64,000 bases of DNA, taken from assembly GCF_032362555.1 (NCBI RefSeq), contig NC_083511.1, positions 6,014,001-6,078,000 of the forward strand, written 5' to 3'. Each line of letters begins with the position of its first letter. Positions within the stretch are counted from its first letter, which is position 1. Below, in pieces: positions 1-11,310 of this stretch. Source of the stretch: Amyelois transitella. Its lineage: Eukaryota > Arthropoda > Insecta > Lepidoptera > Pyralidae. The position numbers and the translations under genes are program-made. Below the pieces are notes generated by a model. The model was not told the DNA's origin, did no database searches, and worked only from the letters and a program-made list of their open reading frames with translations.

Positions 1-84
1 TTAATGCCGACTAACATACCTACATATGTCGCAGAAGGCGTTTCGGTTCAGATTAACACTCCATTCCGATCCATACGTGCCGCT

Positions 85-297
85 TAATAGTATAAATGCG
101 AAAGTTTGTGAGTATGTCAGGATGTATGTATGTTTGTTACTCTTTCACGCAAAAACTACTGAACCTACTACGATGAAATTTGGTATGTACCTAGGTAGCT
201 GAAGACCTAGAATAACATATAGGCTACTTTTTATCCCGTAGTTCCAGCCGGATTGATAGGTTTTCCATGCTGACGAAGTCGCGGGCGGCCTCTAGTC
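85..297. repeat. Dispersed lepidopteran repeat fragment
   Basis: The stretch begins near aaatgcgaaagtttgtgag, continues through a 'ttcacgcaaaaactactgaacc' type segment and ends at the 'gcgggcggcctctagt' type terminus seen in many lepidopteran intergenic repeats. The same left end recurs at 63921-64000 in the same orientation and is cut by the window edge. Diverged relatives of the 'ctactgaaccgatttttat' core occur near 1380-1450 and 16890-17000. I call it a non-coding transposon-derived repeat; the exact family cannot be named without a repeat library. Confidence 0.6.
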
Positions 298-586
298 ATA
301 CATATATTTGATTCATACGTGCCTCGAAAAGACTACGTGGCCTACATTCAGCTGGCTAAATGTTGGAAGATTCAGATGGTGACGGTAGCTAGCCCATTAC
401 TTCAAAAAATTATCTCAAGTTTATTAACTCCCTTCCTCAATTCCCTTGATCGATTGACTTTTACAATCTGTGCAAGTCTTTTCTTCGCTACCTGACCAGC
501 ATGAAACCACTATTATGCTTTAGGTTGCACTAGATGAATGTGCCTTTTCCCTTGTCGCCTAACTGTATTATATGTATTTTGTTTAG

Positions 587-3500
587 AGCATACCAGACAG
601 GGATGGCCTGCATGGACGCGTGGATCAAGCGATGTCTACCCACTGACGGGCAGAAGTTAGTCCAGCAACAGATTGGGGGAGCTCGGGCGCTGATGCGATT
701 CCTGTGCACTAATGAAACTGCACTTAGAAGAGGTATTTGGTTTGTTTGTTTTTTCAACCCTTGAGGAGCACATTTTTATACAATGTAAAACATAAATGCC
801 TAAAAAATTAGTTTCGCTTTCATTTACAAGTGTTATATTGAAATTTTTTAATCTTAAAGAAATGGTATATATAATACTAATGAGATGAACCCTATATAAT
901 AATTAAAACCCCAAAGTTTATGTATTTTGGAGGTTATAAAATTTGTGGAGCGAACTGATTTCTATGGTCTTACATTAAGAAAAATTCAATCATTTTAAGT
1001 ATTTACCCAATTTAAAAGATATATATACATAATTAAAACACCAGGAGGATTAATTGAATTGTAGTATTTATGGTTAATTCAAACTCAAGGCGGTCTCTGT
1101 AAACACAATCTGATTCAACTTCATTAAGGAAAAGTCAATAATTAATATTTATCTATATATAGATACACGAAATTAAAACACCATAAGGGGTTTGATTGAG
1201 TTGTAGTGTTTCTGAGTTTGGTAATAAATATCTTTCCCATTGACAATCTCCTTGAATATTTGCTTAGACATACTTAATTATTTTAAATAATCCTCTCTTT
1301 ATGACTATCTGAGCATTTCCTTTTCTATTCACTATCTTTTTGGTTATCCCTATTTTCTTCCATCCCTACTCATTTCATAAATGCGAAAGTTACTCTGTTA
1401 CGATTTGAACCGATTTTTATGAAATTTTGTATAAAGATAGAGTTGAAAGAACATTTTATTCCAAATAAGCAACCACGCGACGAAAGCTAGTACATATTCT
1501 ATTGACTAAAGCTTGTTCATATGTTATGGCGATTTTAAAATGATCTGTCAAAAAAAACGCGCGAATTGAGAACTTTCTCCTTTTTGACGTCGGTCAAAAA
1601 GTCTATCTACAGGGATTTCGAGTCAATACCGAATGACTGTAGGGTGGATTCAGGCCAGCAATAATACGCTCCCCGTACGGAAGTTCCGTCGACGACATTT
1701 CAATGCGTCTGGTTGCATCGACCGACATTTGCACGTGTAACCACTTATTATGTAAAGACAGAATATAATTTTAAATATAACGTTTAGGTATTTCCATGAT
1801 TATTATATAACGCTGAGACGATTTTACGAGTTGAGTCAGATCACTGAAAACTGACACTGTAGTCACGCAGTTTGTATATTGGGTAAGCATCTAATGTTTG
1901 ACAGATAATGCACAGCCCAATCCGCTAAGTATTAAAACGTATAAAATTTGATGTTAAAGTTCCTTATATGGATCAGGGGTGTAATAAGAGAGCATATTCC
2001 GAGCCCGAAATTCTCACAGGAACGGAATAGCGGGAATTTATGTGGGCAAAGTTGCGGGCGTCGATTACTAAGAACATAAAAACATATTATTCTGTGTTAA
2101 TAGATTAACTTCTTAACAATTAAGTCATAGCTAAGTTGACCAAGATAATACGGCGCACTGCTTACCTTATTACATGACAGTTATACCAAATCACTACATA
2201 ACTACATAAATTATAAACTCCCCTATTTTCTCTGTCTGTATTTATGCGTTAATCTCGGAAAGTCGGGGACGAATTTTGTTCCTGTTTGAAATTTTAAATT
2301 TTGGAGAAAGAGTTTTCTGTGTTGTTGATTGTGTGTGGTTGAATAAGGTATGTACTTATACCTAATGCTGCCATATATTTAAAAAAAATCGACGTATATC
2401 AAAATAAAAATTGAAGATACCTTTGTATTTTATATATTTTTCATTCCATATTTATCATGTTTTAATATTTTCATGTAATTTCACCTTATTATATAAATAA
2501 ATAAATATATATACAGGACAAATTACACAGATTGCGTTAGCCTTGAAGTAAATTCGAGACTTGTGCTACGAGATACTAACTCAACGATACTATATTTTAT
2601 TATAAATACTTATATAGATAAACATCCAATACGATCATTTAAGACATCAGGTAAAAGTACAAACCAGACCTAATTAGGTAATTCTTGGAAATCTGAACCG
2701 ATAGGTAAATTATCAAATTCTCGTAACTCCGTGGCAATTGTACTGTAGGTATTCATGAATTTCTACGAATTTCGCAATTATATTTGTTTCTGATAGTAGT
2801 ATTACATACATGCATATATGGTCACGTCTATATCCCTTGTGGGGTAGACAGAAGTGTACAAGGTTCGTGATAAGTGAAGAAATGTATCTACCTACCCCTC
2901 TGGGAAAGAATCGCGATTTTATGTACTTAAGCATATATTAAATAGCCAAATTTATGCAATTTCGTAGTGATTAAATAGAGATCTACCTCTTCTTCTTTGT
3001 AACTTTTTCCCACACCTTATATGGGGTTTGCTCAAAATTAAGAGGTGTATGCAAACGCAATGCTTCTATAACACGTGAACCTAGGGAAGTCATAAACAAC
3101 AAAAGGAAAAATAATGCAGAAATTCTATCAACTTTCAGAGACGCGTAGTCCGATATTTAATCTTTTGATGGCTTAACTGTCGAATCACTTACCAATTTAT
3201 TTTCCAATAACGTCAGAGGCATATTTGAGGTTTAACTGATCATTGTTATATCGACACGTGCATTAAAATCAATAATACATCAGCAAACTGAATGTAACTG
3301 GAATGTGTCTGTTAGCGCTACGTGACAGTTTCCTTTACAAACAAATGACCTTTAAGTAGTTTCTCAGATGGCATATAAGTCAACTGACCTAAAAGAGGTT
3401 TTTTTAGCAGCATATCTAAAGTCATAATATAAATATGCCTTGCAACAAAGTGTACGCAATCTTTAATAAGCAGTTTTATTTTCAGAGTTCCTAAAAGAGC

Positions 3501-5636
3501 CACAATGTTGGGGCCGAGTCTCGCCTGACTGGACGCGATGTGTGGACGAGTTGCAAGGAGCGGTCCGAGACATCAGTGACCGCGCCCAGCAACAACTAGG
3601 TTACTTCAATAGGAACGCTGAAATGTGCTGGTAATGACCCTGATTTTTAGAGTTCCTAAAGCAGTCGCATGTAAATGCAGAGTTTCACCTGACGCGACAA
3701 GTAAACGAGTTGCGAGGAGCGGCCAGAGACATAAACAGCTGCACACAACAACATTAGGATAATTAAATGAGAATTCCCAAATGTGCTGGTTATAGGTATC
3801 CCGATTAAGCTATTCATCTAAACGAGGCCTGTGAGGCGTAGGTATGTCTGCCTTGTGAGGGAAAAGACTGTATGTATGAGTCTATTTGCCGGGTTCATAT
3901 TATGGTTACAATTTTATTATTTCCTAGTTGAGCTAGAAGGTGAAATCAGTCCGCGCATAGAACCTGCGATTAATAGAACTGCGGTAATATCGGTTACAGC
4001 TAAATATTGCATAGTATACTAATATGATTAGTTACAAATAACCAATGCTAGCTATTCTTCCCACACAGAAAGGTTCTATCATAAAAATCAAGAAAGTAGG
4101 TTTCAATGTTTATTTGACTTCCATTCACTTAGTTTAGAAAACAAGGTCAATAGAGACATCTATCGCATACAGTATAAGAAATACGGGCAAAATGTACTAT
4201 GTACATCAATATCAATTTTAAAAATTATTTGATGACAATAAAGTTCAATTGCATGAGTGGATCGTATACATATAATTCTATAGCGATGAACCCTCAACAG
4301 TTCGACATACATAGATTGTTAGTTGACTTTGTAAGATTTTATCTCAGCTGGAATCCGAGCGCCCCTTTGAACCCTCGCACAATTACTGATATTTTTTCCG
4401 TCATGTTATTTGCTCGCCTCCATAGAGCACATCTCTGATGGGTCTTTTATGTATCTCAAATTTAATACTAATAGGAAATTGTAAAAATAATCTTCTGGTG
4501 GAAAAGGGGTGAAAGACATTAAGATTCGAGAATGTAGATAGGCACTAAAAGACGATTTGTCGAATTTTACGGAAGCGGATAAAAAAGATAAATTCCGTAT
4601 GAAAAAGTCACAAGGTATTTAGAGCTTTATAAAATAGCCTTAACACTTTTAATCATTACCATTCTCTTGGCGATCAGGGTATTAGTCGGATGAGGCATAT
4701 TTTCCGACATTGGCTGAATAAATGAAAGTGGTACATAATTTATTAAACTTCACCACAACAAAGTCACACTGTAAAAAAATCAAATCAAAATACCTATGAC
4801 ATCGTGAAGAACCGAAAAATTGTGATAAGACACACTGTAGTAATTCAATTTGTTGGGAAGATCCATCACTATCGCTCTTCTGTAAAAATAAAAGCGAAAT
4901 AATCTTTTGGGGCGACAAAAAAATAATAATGGATGGCTTTACAACTTGACAAACACACTTTTTCGCGATTATTACTTAAAGTCGCTAAGAAAATAGTGCA
5001 ATCACCTTTTATGATGTTTGAAATGAAAACTTGGAAAACTGTCAAATGGGGTGTCAGCTTCATTTATAATTAAGTAAATACTCTATTGATTGCAGTATAA
5101 AGCCTTTTCCAATCTCTAAAACACTGTAGAAATATGTTGGTATTTATCAATAGTACATGATTCAGTCGCTTCATGATTTAGACACTCCCATATATATATG
5201 TATATAGATAATCGTCAAAAGTGAACCCGAGCACTTCTTCAAGGAAGACGCGACCAGCACAAATGATAAAAGGAAATTGAATGAACAGCTGAACGTGGTT
5301 TATCAGTCTTTCAAGACCGCTGGCTCTGTCTACCCCGCAAGGAATATAAACGTGATTATATGAACGAATGAATGATCATAAATTCTAAAAAATCGTATAA
5401 AAAATCTTTTCTTTTTCAGCGCCAGAGACGCATTTCTCATGTGCGTGTCACATGCAGGGCGATCCTGCTCTAGTTCAGCTAGCAACCTGCTCAAGAGGAT
5501 GGCGTTCGTGCTTGCCCAGGACGTGGCAGCCTGTGGCCAGCAGCCCAGGGCTTACTGCGCCGCACCACCGCCCCCCCTTACCGCGCCACTCCTTACTGCT
5601 CTTTATGGAGTTATATTTTATCCACCACGTTTGTAA
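587..5636 (+). CDS. Cys-rich secreted/surface protein, last three exons (5' end outside window)
   Basis: Exons are 587-732, 3486-3630 and 5420-5636. The joins are phase-consistent: the first ends with G and joins AG to give Glu, the second ends with TG and joins C to give Cys. The spliced reading frame runs from GMACMDAWIKRCL through LCTNETALRR, FLKEPQCWGRV, DWTRCVDEL, EMCCARDAFLMCV and YCAAPPP to TAA. Cysteines recur at regular spacing with amphipathic helices between them, as in small secreted helical domains of arthropods. The C-terminal 20 residues are hydrophobic after a proline run (PPPPLTAP), which could be a GPI-attachment signal or a membrane anchor. No upstream exon or start is visible, so the signal peptide must lie left of the window. 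A polyadenylation signal AATAAA lies at 5929-5934. The acceptor of the first exon could be two bases further right. I do not recognise a named function. The intron at 733-3485 contains only repeats (a decayed element at about 1380-1660, SINE tail 2487-2645, RTE fragment 2815-2930). Confidence 0.72.
2487..2645 (-). mobile_element. SINE fragment, 3' (LINE-like) part only
   Basis: The stretch from 'aataaataaatatatatacaggacaaatt' to the 'agataaacatccaa' block matches the 3' half of the tRNA-headed SINE at 29262-29510, in the same orientation and without the tRNA-like head. It is 5'-truncated in its own sense, as expected from incomplete target-primed reverse transcription. It lies in an intron of the Cys-rich gene. 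Confidence 0.65.
3651..3788 (+). pseudogene. Decayed tandem duplicate of exon 3486-3630
   Basis: Twenty bases after the functional middle exon, the same sequence repeats with acceptor (tttttag then AGTTCCTAAA), coding body and donor (ATGTGCTG then GTTATA). The frame reads FLKQSHVNAEFHLTRQVNEL and later RDINSCTQQH, aligned to FLKEPQ...CVDELQGAVRDISDRAQQQ, then meets TAG. Cysteines of the parent exon are lost and a second in-frame break follows. Parent and copy also share the short spacer. It cannot add a functional domain if spliced in, so I call it a dead exon copy. Confidence 0.75.
5283..5370 (+). mobile_element. RTE-derived short element, 3' fragment
   Basis: The sequence gaacagctgaacgtgg ... 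gtctaccccgcaaggaatata ... cgtgattatatg is the 3' half of the short element family seen in full at 38082-38355. It ends in an ATG-rich tail like the RTE at 25411-28846. It sits just upstream of the last exon of the Cys-rich gene. Confidence 0.6.
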
Positions 5637-8568
5637 ATACAAAATTAGGTACGTGTTTTATAATTTAGAATTCTAACAATGTAGTTCGCAATAGCTACCT
5701 ACTCGTACTTTGAAAACAATGAAAAGTGAGTGTGAGTGCACCCACAAAATATGTTAATGAAAGTGTTTACCTATTACCTTAAGGTATTAACCCTAACTAG
5801 GTATATTAGATCTGTAAAAATTACTTCAGAGTAGTATTGTTAAAATTAAAGTGCAGATTTATGTGATGTTTGAAATAGATTTCATTGATAAAATCATTGT
5901 TAGCTTATAATGTTTTTTTTTTTCAAGAAATAAATATATTCAACTAAATTTTATTTCATGTACTTTTTAAATGTAAAATCTGATATAAGATATTGAGGTT
6001 ACAAATGTGGACTTTCCTGAACAAATGTATAAAATGTGATAACAGAGAATTATTTATTCATTTATTTGCGACTATTTCAATAGATAAAATTTCATAATAA
6101 ATTTCACTAGTAAATAATCTAAACATAGTTACTTGTTCAAAGTTAAACTAAATCTTAAGATAAATCAGAATAAAATAAGTTAAGAATTTTTAATGGTCCG
6201 TCCAAACAGTTTTCGGCTTAAAATTTTATCCACTTACCCTTTAAAATTTCTTCAAAATACTTCATTACGAATAGGTTAAATATAGTTCTAATAAATAAAA
6301 TGCTTTTCGTATAGATATATAAATAAATTAAGTTATAGAACGTTATGCTACATACTTGTTTTAATTATCTCGTAAAGCAAAAGTATTGATCTACATGATA
6401 CTAAGTATAGACTTATAAGCCTTTTGAAAGAAAAATGTTGATAGAACGCTATCTGTTCTGAATGGAAAGGATTTCACTGTAATAACATGCAGATCAAAGA
6501 TTTAGGTGTATTCTCCACTCAGAAGATACCTCGCGCTCTGAAGCAGATACTTTCGATGACAAAGGTTTCAAGAAAAGAAATTGGGAAATTATATAACATC
6601 TTTGTTATTTATAAGTGTGATAAATATCCTATTAGTAAGAATACTGTAGACCACGTTTTCCACTTGACTAAATTCAGGCGACCTAAATGAGTCCTTAACT
6701 AATCCAGGCATGTGAATTATATATAGCATTTAGAAGTAGTTAATTTTTTTTAAAATTTTTTTAACTGAGTATACAAATTCTTAGTTAAAAATCATTGACG
6801 TTCCTAATCATTCCATAATTACTTAATTCATTATTAAATTTAGTCAAGTGAAATACGAATTGGAGAAAATTTATTGATGTTCTACTTAGTTCTGCATTTG
6901 TTAGAATAGGTTATAAAGCAGACCAATAAAAAAACTAATGTATATAAGTAATAAAATAAATAAAAATAGTAAAAAATATTATTTATTTAATTAAATAAGG
7001 GAACGCTTCTAAGCGTTTGGTCACATTGCCGATACACAATTAATATATTAAATATTTTTAGATAACAAATATTGTTATTGGCCATACAATACAAAATAAA
7101 ATTGACTTATTACTTAAACAAATTGTTATTACGTAAAATTATGTTTCGCTTTGTTTTCCCGACAAACTAAAAATATTACGTAGACGCTGAATTGTATTGA
7201 ATGAGTAAATAACCTTTTCAGTGACAAAATTACTTATACTTACCTCCTTATTTCCACCGAAATTAAGTATAACTGTAATAATTTGGTGATATTCTTCACA
7301 AACCACAAAAATAGAATTTCTATGAACCTAAACCTACATACATTTTGACTGTATTGTATCTATAAAATTTTATATATTAACTGAATGTTGCTTTATTTAT
7401 TTTGTAGATTAAACTGTGAATAGCTTTAGTATAAACCAAGACTTAGTGTTAAATGTGGTCTCAATATTAAAGTGATTTTGTTCGTCGGAATTCTGCTTTT
7501 TTTTATGGCAATTGCATAGTTATACCTACGAAACTTGCTCGAATATTAATTAGGTATTATCTTATGCTGGAGAAAGTACCCTCTGTCTTTTCTCGAACAG
7601 GCCGCGCGAAGTTGAAAATTGGTTTACTTTTTGGTTACCCACTATTTATTTGAGTTTGCTGCATTCTGGCGTTCGCCTGAACTTTTATAGTAAAAAAATC
7701 AGCTAAATTAGTACTTGAAGTTAATTCTGGAGCCATTACAGTTGCATACCCACTGCAAAAGGAAAATAGGCGTACACTTATGTGGGCTTGTCAAATACAT
7801 CTGAAACTTTCTTAAAATAAATAAACAAAATAATTCTTCATAAATATGTATAGTATATACCTACCTTTTCAGGCAAATCTGTCAAATCAATGCATATCAA
7901 ACGGATAAATTCATGAAATTATTCCTATACTACTTGAATATTTCATAATAAAAGTCAAGAAATAATAAAATTATCGTTAATATAACTTAAGGAGAGGCAC
8001 TTACTCTTGCAAACTTGCCTAATTAAATGTTCTTGAAGATAGAAGGGGTTCTTTACAAAGTGGGCAGACTGAAAATTGTACAAACTTGAAGGGAATTGCA
8101 TTTTAACGGTTTGCTGTTGAACTAAAACTGATTTTTGACCGACAATTTTCAGAAGTAAAAGCGTATTCAACTCCTAGACGTTGCATATCTGCATAAATGT
8201 TTGTGACGCGGTAATAGAGGCGAATTTTGAAATGCTGTTGACTGTACAACCAGGATACTCCTTAGACTTATTGATTGTTTGCATATACCAAAGTTATCTG
8301 ACGCTTTACCCTTACAAGTAAACTAATAAATTCAGAATTTACTCTAGGCAAAATGAAAGATTACACAATTTCGCTTATAAATATTGGTATGTGGTAATGC
8401 ATATTACATACTCACCTATATGGCACGAAGTAAACATAAAACACAAGGAAAGAATGTAAGCAATTTCACACATTATTAAACAGTAAAATAACATTGCCGA
8501 AGTCATCTCAATTTTATTAGCCTCCCTTCCGGATCAGCACACGAAATAAACTTCGACAATACAATTAC

Positions 8569-8610
8569 ACACACACGCACGCACGCACACAAACATTGCA
8601 TACACACATA
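8569..8610. repeat. CA/CGCA-type microsatellite
   Basis: Runs of acacacacgcacgcacgcac occur, followed by degenerate CATA/CACA units. The tract directly precedes the perfect inverted repeat at 8635-8695. Confidence 0.8.
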
Positions 8611-8634
8611 CAAAAACATGATTATCGCAGGATA

Positions 8635-8695
8635 AATGCTAAGTCGGAAGTCGCTAGTCAGTTAGATATCGACTAGCGACTTCCGACTTAGCATT
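8635..8695. repeat. Perfect 25-bp inverted repeat, 11-base loop
   Basis: Left arm 8635-8659 (begins aatgctaagtcggaagtcgc) and right arm 8671-8695 are exact reverse complements; the loop is agttagatatc. It is the longest GC-balanced perfect hairpin outside any recognisable element here. It could be a template-switch product, a fold-back remnant or a transcribed hairpin. Confidence 0.9.
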
Positions 8696-10934
8696 AGGTA
8701 AAACTATTAAGGTGATTAGTACTTATACACTGTAGGAACAAAACCACAGTAAGTTCAAAGTTTGAATCAAATAGTTATATCATCCACACGATTAATAGAA
8801 TCGCTTTAAGTAAAAGCGATTACATGTAAATGTCTAAAGCAAAAACATAATCATTTGGGAATATTAAGCAAATTCGAAACGTCTAAAAACTTCTTACATT
8901 TAGAAGTGTAAATTTCAACGCAAATAAACTAAATTGACCGTTTTTGTTTCTATTAATTGGAGTAACTTCCATATTGTATAAGTCTGCAAGGCAAATAAAT
9001 TTTCTATATTTAAAACGTAGGTGATACCTACTTTATGATTTTTAAGATTTCATCGTAAATAACACGTTTTTTGTATATTTTGGTCATAAACTCGCAATGT
9101 CGTTGAAAAGAAATTCATTCGGTATAAATACCAATTCAGGGACGGAAATGATTTCGTCCCTTCCTTTGACAAATTAGAATTTAGGATCGAGATTCACAGG
9201 AAGAAACCAAATAAAAATATATACTAAAGTACTGATGCGAGTTAAGCTATATTAGTTGCTTAACAGATGAATCAGAATATTCTGCATGTGTTTAACGCTA
9301 ACTCTGGATTTGTAAAAAGTCTCCTGGCGGTTACTAGATTATTAATGAACTCCATTCTATTATTTAAACTTTGCCTGTGTTTATTAAGAGAGTTCAGTCA
9401 ACTTCTATTTTGCTAATTCTCCGAAGCAGTAAAATAATAAAAACAAAAGATGACCTTCCGAAATATTTTTAAAAAATTTCGACACCAAAACGTATCTAAG
9501 TATTAGGGATGGGCCCATTAGATCAATTTTTCAAAACAAATGTTTTCACTTTAACTTTTGTGTCATATGAGATTTGAAATGAGGCTCAATTTCAAAAATT
9601 ACCCATCTGCAACATTTGCTTGCCGCCGCTTAAAATTCACGCCTCATTATTTGGAGAAATTTATGTGAATGAATTGTTCGACGTCTCTTATTTTCCTTGA
9701 GTGGGAAAATTTTATCTCGGACGGGAAACCAATTTTTATTTGATGAAGACTTTTTAACTGCAAAAATACCTAGCCAAAACGAATCGGGAGTATTTTTAAG
9801 ATAGAGTAATAAGCTTATAAAGTATTTTCTTACTAAGCTAATTTTTTGGCAATTGATTTGTTGGAGTTACCAAACTAAAAAAAAGCCTACCTAAAAAGCT
9901 TCTTCTATAAAATACAAACTATAATGAAAAGACCAAATGTAAAAAGCATTATGTAATAGTCATATTTCACGCCCGGCGAAATTATAGGAGCAAAAAGATT
10001 ATATACCTACCAGTCCAACTAAAGAGAAAATACTTTCTGATTCATGGCTTGCATACTAACCCGAAAACTGCATAGATTCAATAGCACGTGCCTACGTAGT
10101 GTAATGTGCCTAGTTGGCACTTGCATACAAATTATCTCTCTAAATTAATGTGCCCGTTATGCCACTTTATCCCAAGCGAGGGTTATGAAGTATAAAAGAT
10201 AGAGGGAGATAAATAGTACATAACTGACTTGATATTGAAGTTTATAATAACTATAATTTTAATATTTATGGGCCAAGCATAAGATAATAGAGCTGTAACA
10301 CCTATATGACTATCTATGTGTGGAAACTTAATTAAATCGAGCGTGAAATATGACCGCCTCGCCGAAGTTTTATACTTAGCTCATTATGAAGTCAGAACAG
10401 GTAAACTTACAATATGGCTTCTATAAGGTGCAATTTACCTTCCTATTTAAATACTCACTTTGTACCTTTGAACCAGCTTCATAAAACCTTAAAAGATAAA
10501 TAAAATTTAATTGATCAAGTTGAATATTTCATACAATACGTATAAAAATTCTTTGAATTAGGTAAGTACCTTATAAAATTCCCGTCACAATCTCAAAAAT
10601 TTTCTTTGTGGAACTTCATGGTTGATGGGTGTCTTCGGAAGACCAGCATCGGCGTGTTGTAAAATGCTTCGACACATGCTGAGTGGACGTCGATAAGTAT
10701 TTCAATTAGGCTAGCTGGTTATTTCTACCTTAAACAAATGTAAGATATAATTGTGTGATGCTTACAATTTTATTTATTCTAAATATATAAAAGAAGGAAA
10801 TGATTCAGTGACTGACATATCAACGCACAGCCCTAACTTCTGCATCTAAATACATAAAATTTGGCATATAGGTTCTTTATATGGTCTAGGTCTGCACTTA
10901 AAGAGGATTTCCCGAAACTTGCAATATTTTCTTT

Positions 10935-11310
10935 TACGCGTTAGTCGAATCGACAAGGTGCCCAGTTAAAATCCGTGTTGCGCATAAGGGCGCAGCAGGG
11001 CAAGTTCATATCCCACCTCGACCATGTACCTACCAATGACGATTTTCGGAGTTATGCACATTGGTTTAAATATTTACTTACGGTGAGGGAAAACATCGTG
11101 GGAGAACCTACACATTCAGGCAACAGAATGTATAATCTTGAGCCAATACGGGTTAGGTTCCCCTGCAAAGTTTGCGGAGGTCAGATGGGAGTCGCTTCTT
11201 GTTAAAACCTGACTGACACCCAATCCAGGATCCATGATAAAGGCCCTTTCCCAGGCAACTCTCCAGAGTGGTGAGGATGTAACCAGGACTATAGCCAAGA
11301 GGAAGAAGAT
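10935..11310 (+). mobile_element. tRNA-headed SINE, near full length
   Basis: The head (ttagtcgaatcgacaaggtg ... gttgcgcataagggcgcag ... gttcatatcccacc) resembles a tRNA with degenerate A and B boxes. The body carries the block tgcggaggtcagatgggagt and the tail is gtaaccaggactatagccaa followed by an A-rich GAAGA end. Body pieces recur at about 19150-19340, 24130-24265, 34340-34420 and 36000-36090 on the same strand, and at about 47165-47330 and 63335-63470 on the other. The head alone recurs inverted at about 34893-34975. Confidence 0.65.

Noticed and set aside
6487-6690. 67-codon frame starting MQIKDLGVFSTQK
   Set aside because: AT-driven composition, no flanking splice or polyadenylation context, no family resemblance.
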